Assembly (NCBI RefSeq): GCF_030158645.1
Contig: NZ_JAOASO010000092.1
Coordinates: 1 to 45,095 of the forward strand
Origin: Hydrogenophaga sp.
Lineage (GTDB): Bacteria; Pseudomonadota; Gammaproteobacteria; Burkholderiales; Burkholderiaceae_C
DNA: 45,095 nucleotides
Reading direction: 5' to 3'
The position numbers were made by a program, and so were the translations under genes. This document shows, piece after piece, positions 41,799 to 45,095 of this stretch (the first letter of the stretch is position 1; every line of letters starts with the position of its first letter). The notes below the pieces were generated by a model that saw only the letters and a list, made by a program, of their open reading frames with translations, had not been told where the DNA came from and did no database searches.

Positions 41799-43763
41799 GT
41801 GGCCATCCCCCAGACCTTCATCCAGGAACTGCTCAACCGCGTGGACGTGGTCGACGTGGTGGGCCGCTACGTGCAGCTCAAGAAGGGCGGTGCCAACCTG
41901 ATGGGCCTGTGCCCGTTCCATGGCGAGAAGTCGCCTTCGTTCAGCGTCAGCCCGACCAAACAGTTCTATCACTGCTTCGGCTGCGGGGCCAACGGCAACG
42001 CCATCGGCTTCCTGATGGAACACGCCGGCATGAGCTTCATCGAGGCGGTGAAAGACCTGGCGCAACAAACCGGCATGCAGATCCCGGAAGACGACGCCTC
42101 GCCGCAGGACCGCGAGCGCGCCGCGCAGCAGCGCCAAAAGCAGGTCACCCTCACCGACGTGCTGGAGAAGGCCGCCCTGGCCTACGCCAAACACCTCAAG
42201 GCAACGCCCCGCGCTATTGACTACCTCAAGGGCCGCGGCCTCTCGGGCCAGATCGCCAAGACCTTCGGTCTGGGCTACGCGCCCGAAGGCTGGCGCGCGC
42301 TGGCCAGCGTGTTCCCCGACTACCAGGACCCTCTGCTGGTCGAGTCCGGCATGGTGATCGAGCACGAAGACGAAAAAGGCGCGGATGGCCAGTCCAAGCG
42401 CTACGACCGCTTCCGCGACCGCATCATGTTCCCGATCCGCAACGTCAAGGGCGAGTGCATCGGCTTCGGCGGGCGTGTGCTCGACAAGGGCGAACCCAAG
42501 TACCTGAACTCACCCGAAACGCCGGTGTTCAGCAAGGGCCGCGAACTCTACGGCCTGTTCGAAGGCCGCACCGCCATCCGCGTGGCGGGCTACGCGCTGG
42601 TGACCGAGGGCTACATGGACGTGGTGGCCCTGGCCCAGCTCGGTTTTGCCAACGCCGTGGCCACGCTGGGCACAGCCTGCACGCCCGACCATGTGCAAAA
42701 GCTCTTCCGCTTCACCGACAGTGTGGTCTTCAGCTTCGACGGCGACAACGCCGGGCGGCGCGCAGCGCGCAAGGCGCTGGACGCCGCCCTGCCCCTGGCC
42801 ACCGACACACGCAGCGTGAAGTTCCTCTTTTTGCCCGCCGAACACGACCCCGACAGTTTCATCCGCGCCAACGGCGAAGCCGCGTTCGCCCAGTGCGTGA
42901 AGGACGCCGTGCCGCTGTCGCGCTTTTTGATCGAAGCGGCCGGCGCCGACTGCGACCTCACCAGCGCCGAAGGGCGCGCCCGCATGGCCAGCCAGGCGCG
43001 CCCGCTCTGGAGCGCCCTGCCCGACGGCGCCTTGAAGCGCCAGCTGATCGGCGAACTGTCCACCGGCATCGGCATCGGCAGCGCCGACCTGCTGCAGCTG
43101 TGGCAGCAGGCCGGTGGATCGCGCGCGCCGCGCTCGGCGGGGACAGCGCCCGCCCCGCCGTCGCACGACGCGGGCTACGACGGCGGCACCTCCTATGAGT
43201 CGTCGGGCAGCGCTTACGAATCCAGCGCCGGCAGCTACCGCAGCGACAGCGGCAGCGGCAGCGGCAAAAAGGGCTACAGCAAGTGGCGCAAGGGCCCGCC
43301 ACCGCCGCCTCGCATGCTGGGCACACGCCGCGCGGGCGGCAGCCGCGCCGACCGCGCCGTGGGCCTGCTGCTGGCCAACGCCCAGGCCTGGGACAGCCTC
43401 TCGGCCGACGACCACAGCCTGCTCGCCCACCTGCCCGCGCCCCACGGACCGCTGTTCGCCTGGCTGGAAGCGCAGTTGCACGAACACGGCGCACAGCCGT
43501 GGGCCGCCCTGCGCGAGGCCTTGCGCGGCCACGAGCACGAGGTGTTTGCCTGCACGCAGGTGGAACAGGTGCCACCCAGCGACGACCCCGCCTCCGAGCT
43601 GTCGGAGCTGAGCGATGTGATGAACCGCCTGCGCCGGGACGGCCTGGAAGCACAAGCGCGCCTGCTGGCCGAGGGCGTGGCCCGGGGCGACGCCGGCGCC
43701 ATGGACGACTACAAGCGCGTCAGCGCCCAGCTCGCTGCCCTGAAGGCCAGCGCAGCGGCCTAG
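41799..43763 (+). CDS. dnaG: DNA primase
   Basis: DnaG makes RNA primers at the replication fork. The 654-residue protein has the zinc-binding CHC2 motif (C38, H41, C59, C62), the primase core with GYAPEGWRAL and FGGRVLDKGEPKYLNSPET, and the TOPRIM domain with E270 in VTEGYMDV and D314/D316 in FDGDNAG. A low-complexity linker (about residues 437-507, rich in Gly, Ser, Tyr and Pro) leads to the C-terminal DnaB-binding domain. The start is the GTG at 41799, giving the usual AIPQTFIQELLNRVDVVDVV; earlier ATG codons add unrelated residues. rpoD follows on the same strand. Confidence 0.96.
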   Translation: MAIPQTFIQELLNRVDVVDVVGRYVQLKKGGANLMGLCPFHGEKSPSFSVSPTKQFYHCFGCGANGNAIGFLMEHAGMSFIEAVKDLAQQTGMQIPEDDASPQDRERAAQQRQKQVTLTDVLEKAALAYAKHLKATPRAIDYLKGRGLSGQIAKTFGLGYAPEGWRALASVFPDYQDPLLVESGMVIEHEDEKGADGQSKRYDRFRDRIMFPIRNVKGECIGFGGRVLDKGEPKYLNSPETPVFSKGRELYGLFEGRTAIRVAGYALVTEGYMDVVALAQLGFANAVATLGTACTPDHVQKLFRFTDSVVFSFDGDNAGRRAARKALDAALPLATDTRSVKFLFLPAEHDPDSFIRANGEAAFAQCVKDAVPLSRFLIEAAGADCDLTSAEGRARMASQARPLWSALPDGALKRQLIGELSTGIGIGSADLLQLWQQAGGSRAPRSAGTAPAPPSHDAGYDGGTSYESSGSAYESSAGSYRSDSGSGSGKKGYSKWRKGPPPPPRMLGTRRAGGSRADRAVGLLLANAQAWDSLSADDHSLLAHLPAPHGPLFAWLEAQLHEHGAQPWAALREALRGHEHEVFACTQVEQVPPSDDPASELSELSDVMNRLRRDGLEAQARLLAEGVARGDAGAMDDYKRVSAQLAALKASAAA

Positions 43764-43782
43764 CGAAATACGGGCAGCGCGG

Positions 43783-43800
43783 TATAATCCACGGCTTTGC
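43783..43800 (+). promoter_or_regulatory. Promoter -10 box of rpoD
   Basis: A perfect TATAAT (43783-43788) is followed by CCAC and GGCTTTGC, the same layout as before tRNA-His and efp. No good -35 box is seen. It starts 19 bases after the dnaG stop codon. Confidence 0.6.
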
Positions 43801-43857
43801 ACCGCAAGCGCGACAGCAGCACCTCCGGCACCGGCCCGGCCCTTTGAGAAGGGCTAC

Positions 43858-43902
43858 ATGGACACTCCTCCTGGCCACCTCAGCGACCCGCCCTGGGCCT
43901 GA
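43858..43902 (+). CDS. Candidate leader mini-ORF upstream of rpoD
   Basis: An ATG preceded by GAGAAGGG with five bases of spacing opens a 14-codon frame reading MDTPPGHLSDPPWA and a TGA stop. It holds two diprolyl sites, PPG and PPW, of the kind that slow ribosomes without EF-P. The ribosome site lies in the 3' arm of a 6-bp hairpin. There is no homology evidence; it could be chance. Confidence 0.25.
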   Translation: MDTPPGHLSDPPWA

Positions 43903-44092
43903 CGGAACTCCCGCAAGGACTGCACACCAAATGTTCGCCCCAACAGCTTGCAGGCCTGCCCTTTCCGGCGAAGAGCGGGTGTAGTGCAGGCGTTGTGCCC
44001 AACAAAATCACCGGGGTGGACCGCGTTGCGCGGCCTTCAGGCGTTTTTTGTGTGTTCTGCCGGTTCCAGTTCGACATTTTTCTGAGGTCCTC

Positions 44093-45095
44093 ATGCCCGC
44101 GAAGAAATCCAGCACGCCCGTCTCGTCCAGCACAAAACCCGCCAAGAAAGCCGCCACACGTGCCGCCCCGGCTTTGCCTCCGAAGAAAGCCCCTGCAGTG
44201 ACCGACAAGACCCCCGCCAAAGCCGCCGCCAAGGCCGCTCCCGCCAAAAAGACCGTTGCCAAGGCGAAGCCCGAAGCGCTCGACACCGAACTGCTCGACG
44301 ACGCACCGGCCAAGAAAAAACCTGGTCGCCCGGCCAAAGCCGCTGGCGACGACAAGCCCGCCGCCAAACGCGGCCGCAAGCCCAAAGCCGACAGCAAATC
44401 GTCCGGTGGCGACATGGACGACGCCGACCTGAGCGACATCGAAGACGACCTGGCGGGTGAAGTCGAAGCCGAAACGGTCGACGCCACGTCGACCACGACC
44501 GAGAAGGTCAAGCCGCTGCGCATGAAGATCAGCAAGGCGAAAGAGCGCGCGCTGATGAAGGAATTCGGTCTGGACGAAACCGTCCTGTCCGAAGAAGAAG
44601 CGCGCAACCGCCGCGAACGCCTCAAGACCCTGATCAAGCTGGGCAAGACGCGCGGCTACCTCACGCACGGCGAGATCAACGACCACCTGCCCGACAAGCT
44701 GGTGGAAGCCGAGACGCTGGAAGTGGTGGTGTCCTTGCTCAACGACATGGGCGTGGCGGTGTATGAACAGACGCCTGATGCCGAAACCCTGCTGCTGAAC
44801 AACACCGGCCCCACCGCCGCCACTGAAGAAGAAGCCGAAGAAGAAGCCGAAGCCGCCCTGTCCACCGTGGACAGCGAATTCGGCCGCACCACCGACCCCG
44901 TGCGCATGTACATGCGCGAGATGGGCACCGTGGAGCTGCTGACGCGCGAAGGCGAGATCGAAATCGCCAAGCGCATCGAAGGTGGCTTGAACGACATGAT
45001 GGCCGCCATCAGCGAGAGCCCGGCCACCATCGCCGAAATCCTGGTGATGGCCGAAGACATCCGCAGCGGCAAGGTCGTCATCTCCACCGTGGTCG
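44093..45095 (+). CDS. rpoD: RNA polymerase primary sigma factor RpoD (partial, 5' part)
   Basis: The first 334 codons are present; the gene runs off the window. Residues 1 to about 105 form a Lys/Ala/Pro-rich basic tail (MPAKKSSTPVSSTKPAKKAA and onward), followed by an acidic stretch. Region 1.1 lies at about residues 144-236 (LGKTRGYLTHGEINDHLP), then a Glu/Ala-rich segment, and region 1.2 begins near residue 268 with DPVRMYMREMGTVELLTREG. The regions match sigma-70 RpoD; the basic tail is common in betaproteobacteria. The ATG follows TGAGGTCC. Regions 2-4 are outside the window. Confidence 0.96.
   Translation, partial: MPAKKSSTPVSSSTKPAKKAATRAAPALPPKKAPAVTDKTPAKAAAKAAPAKKTVAKAKPEALDTELLDDAPAKKKPGRPAKAAGDDKPAAKRGRKPKADSKSSGGDMDDADLSDIEDDLAGEVEAETVDATSTTTEKVKPLRMKISKAKERALMKEFGLDETVLSEEEARNRRERLKTLIKLGKTRGYLTHGEINDHLPDKLVEAETLEVVVSLLNDMGVAVYEQTPDAETLLLNNTGPTAATEEEAEEEAEAALSTVDSEFGRTTDPVRMYMREMGTVELLTREGEIEIAKRIEGGLNDMMAAISESPATIAEILVMAEDIRSGKVVISTVV

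Larger units (their letters stand above)
43764..44092 (+). other. Leader between dnaG and rpoD (329 bases)
   Basis: This gap holds a promoter -10 box, a short hairpin (GCCCTT/AAGGGC, 43839-43854), a 14-codon mini-ORF and, near 44018-44050, a CCGCG-TTG-CGCGG hairpin followed ten bases later by six T residues. No protein family or known riboswitch is recognisable to me. The -10 would give rpoD a leader of about 290 bases. Confidence 0.5.

Noticed and set aside
44018..44050. Intrinsic terminator or attenuator in the rpoD leader
   Set aside because: The CCGCG-TTG-CGCGG hairpin is ten bases away from the T run, and only a 3-bp stem can be drawn directly next to it, so a normal terminator is not supported.
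1..45095. RTX toxin or type I secretion partner for the HlyC-like gene
   Set aside because: I looked for glycine/aspartate nonapeptide repeats and ABC exporter/adaptor genes in the translated frames; the only adaptor is the AcrA-type protein of the RND pump, which is not of the HlyD type. No partner is present.
1..45095. CRISPR arrays, insertion sequences, prophage or attachment sites
   Set aside because: No regularly spaced repeats, no transposase, integrase or phage structural protein, and the tRNA genes are not followed by an integrase or a visible repeated 3' end.

Overview
The window is a GC-rich (about two-thirds G+C) chromosomal segment from a betaproteobacterium of the order Burkholderiales, most likely family Comamonadaceae and plausibly Hydrogenophaga. 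The basis is gene content and protein resemblance judged by eye: earP next to efp with Arg32 in EF-P, dnaG followed by an rpoD with a long Lys/Ala-rich N-terminus, a PHA phasin, HU beside tRNA-Val and ppiD, and a six-gene Mrp (Pha) antiporter. No database search was possible. No phage, insertion sequence, integron or CRISPR array is visible; this is core and shell chromosome with a few unusual insertions and control regions.

Layout. 1-2700: part of tRNA-His, the chaperone ppiD, tRNA-Val and the nucleoid protein HU, all on the minus strand. 2700-6330: a tartrate/D-malate dehydrogenase divergent from its probable LysR regulator, then a DMT exporter and pgsA. 6540-7190: an isolated HlyC-type toxin-activating acyltransferase on the plus strand, lying between uvrC (7195-9252) and pgsA, which read the other way. 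9300-11090: earP then efp, that is the EF-P rhamnosyltransferase and its substrate. 11150-12950: an AEC-family permease and a LOG-family protein. 13080-19770: a tripartite RND efflux pump (outer-membrane factor, AcrB-like pump, AcrA-like adaptor) divergent from an AcrR/TtgR-type repressor, with an AcrR-like operator between them.

19700-33340 is a run of 15 minus-strand genes with almost no gaps: an HDAC-like deacetylase, a thioesterase, a nitroreductase, an FKBP isomerase, a NhaD-like antiporter, a 2-hydroxyacid dehydrogenase, rmuC, an MFS transporter and the Mrp complex (fused A-B, then C, D, E, F, G). 33340-34340 holds the phasin gene with a clear promoter, a nearby 20-bp perfect palindrome and a highly structured 3' region. 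34335-36440 has a patatin-like lipoprotein divergent from a ferric-iron-binding periplasmic protein, with a Fur-like box between them. 36490-41750 contains PPK2, an SDR behind a LiuR-like palindrome, gamma-glutamyltransferase and an acyl-CoA ligase. 41799 to the end is dnaG and the 5' part of rpoD, separated by a 329-base leader.

Common themes are cation and pH homeostasis (Mrp, NhaD-like), storage polymers (phasin, PPK2), efflux, and the central replication, transcription and translation machinery. The least expected items are the orphan HlyC-like gene splitting uvrC from pgsA, a recurring promoter signature (TATAAT-like box, four bases, then GGCTTTGC) before tRNA-His, efp and rpoD, a mini-ORF with two diprolyl sites in the rpoD leader, and the structured RNA downstream of phaP.
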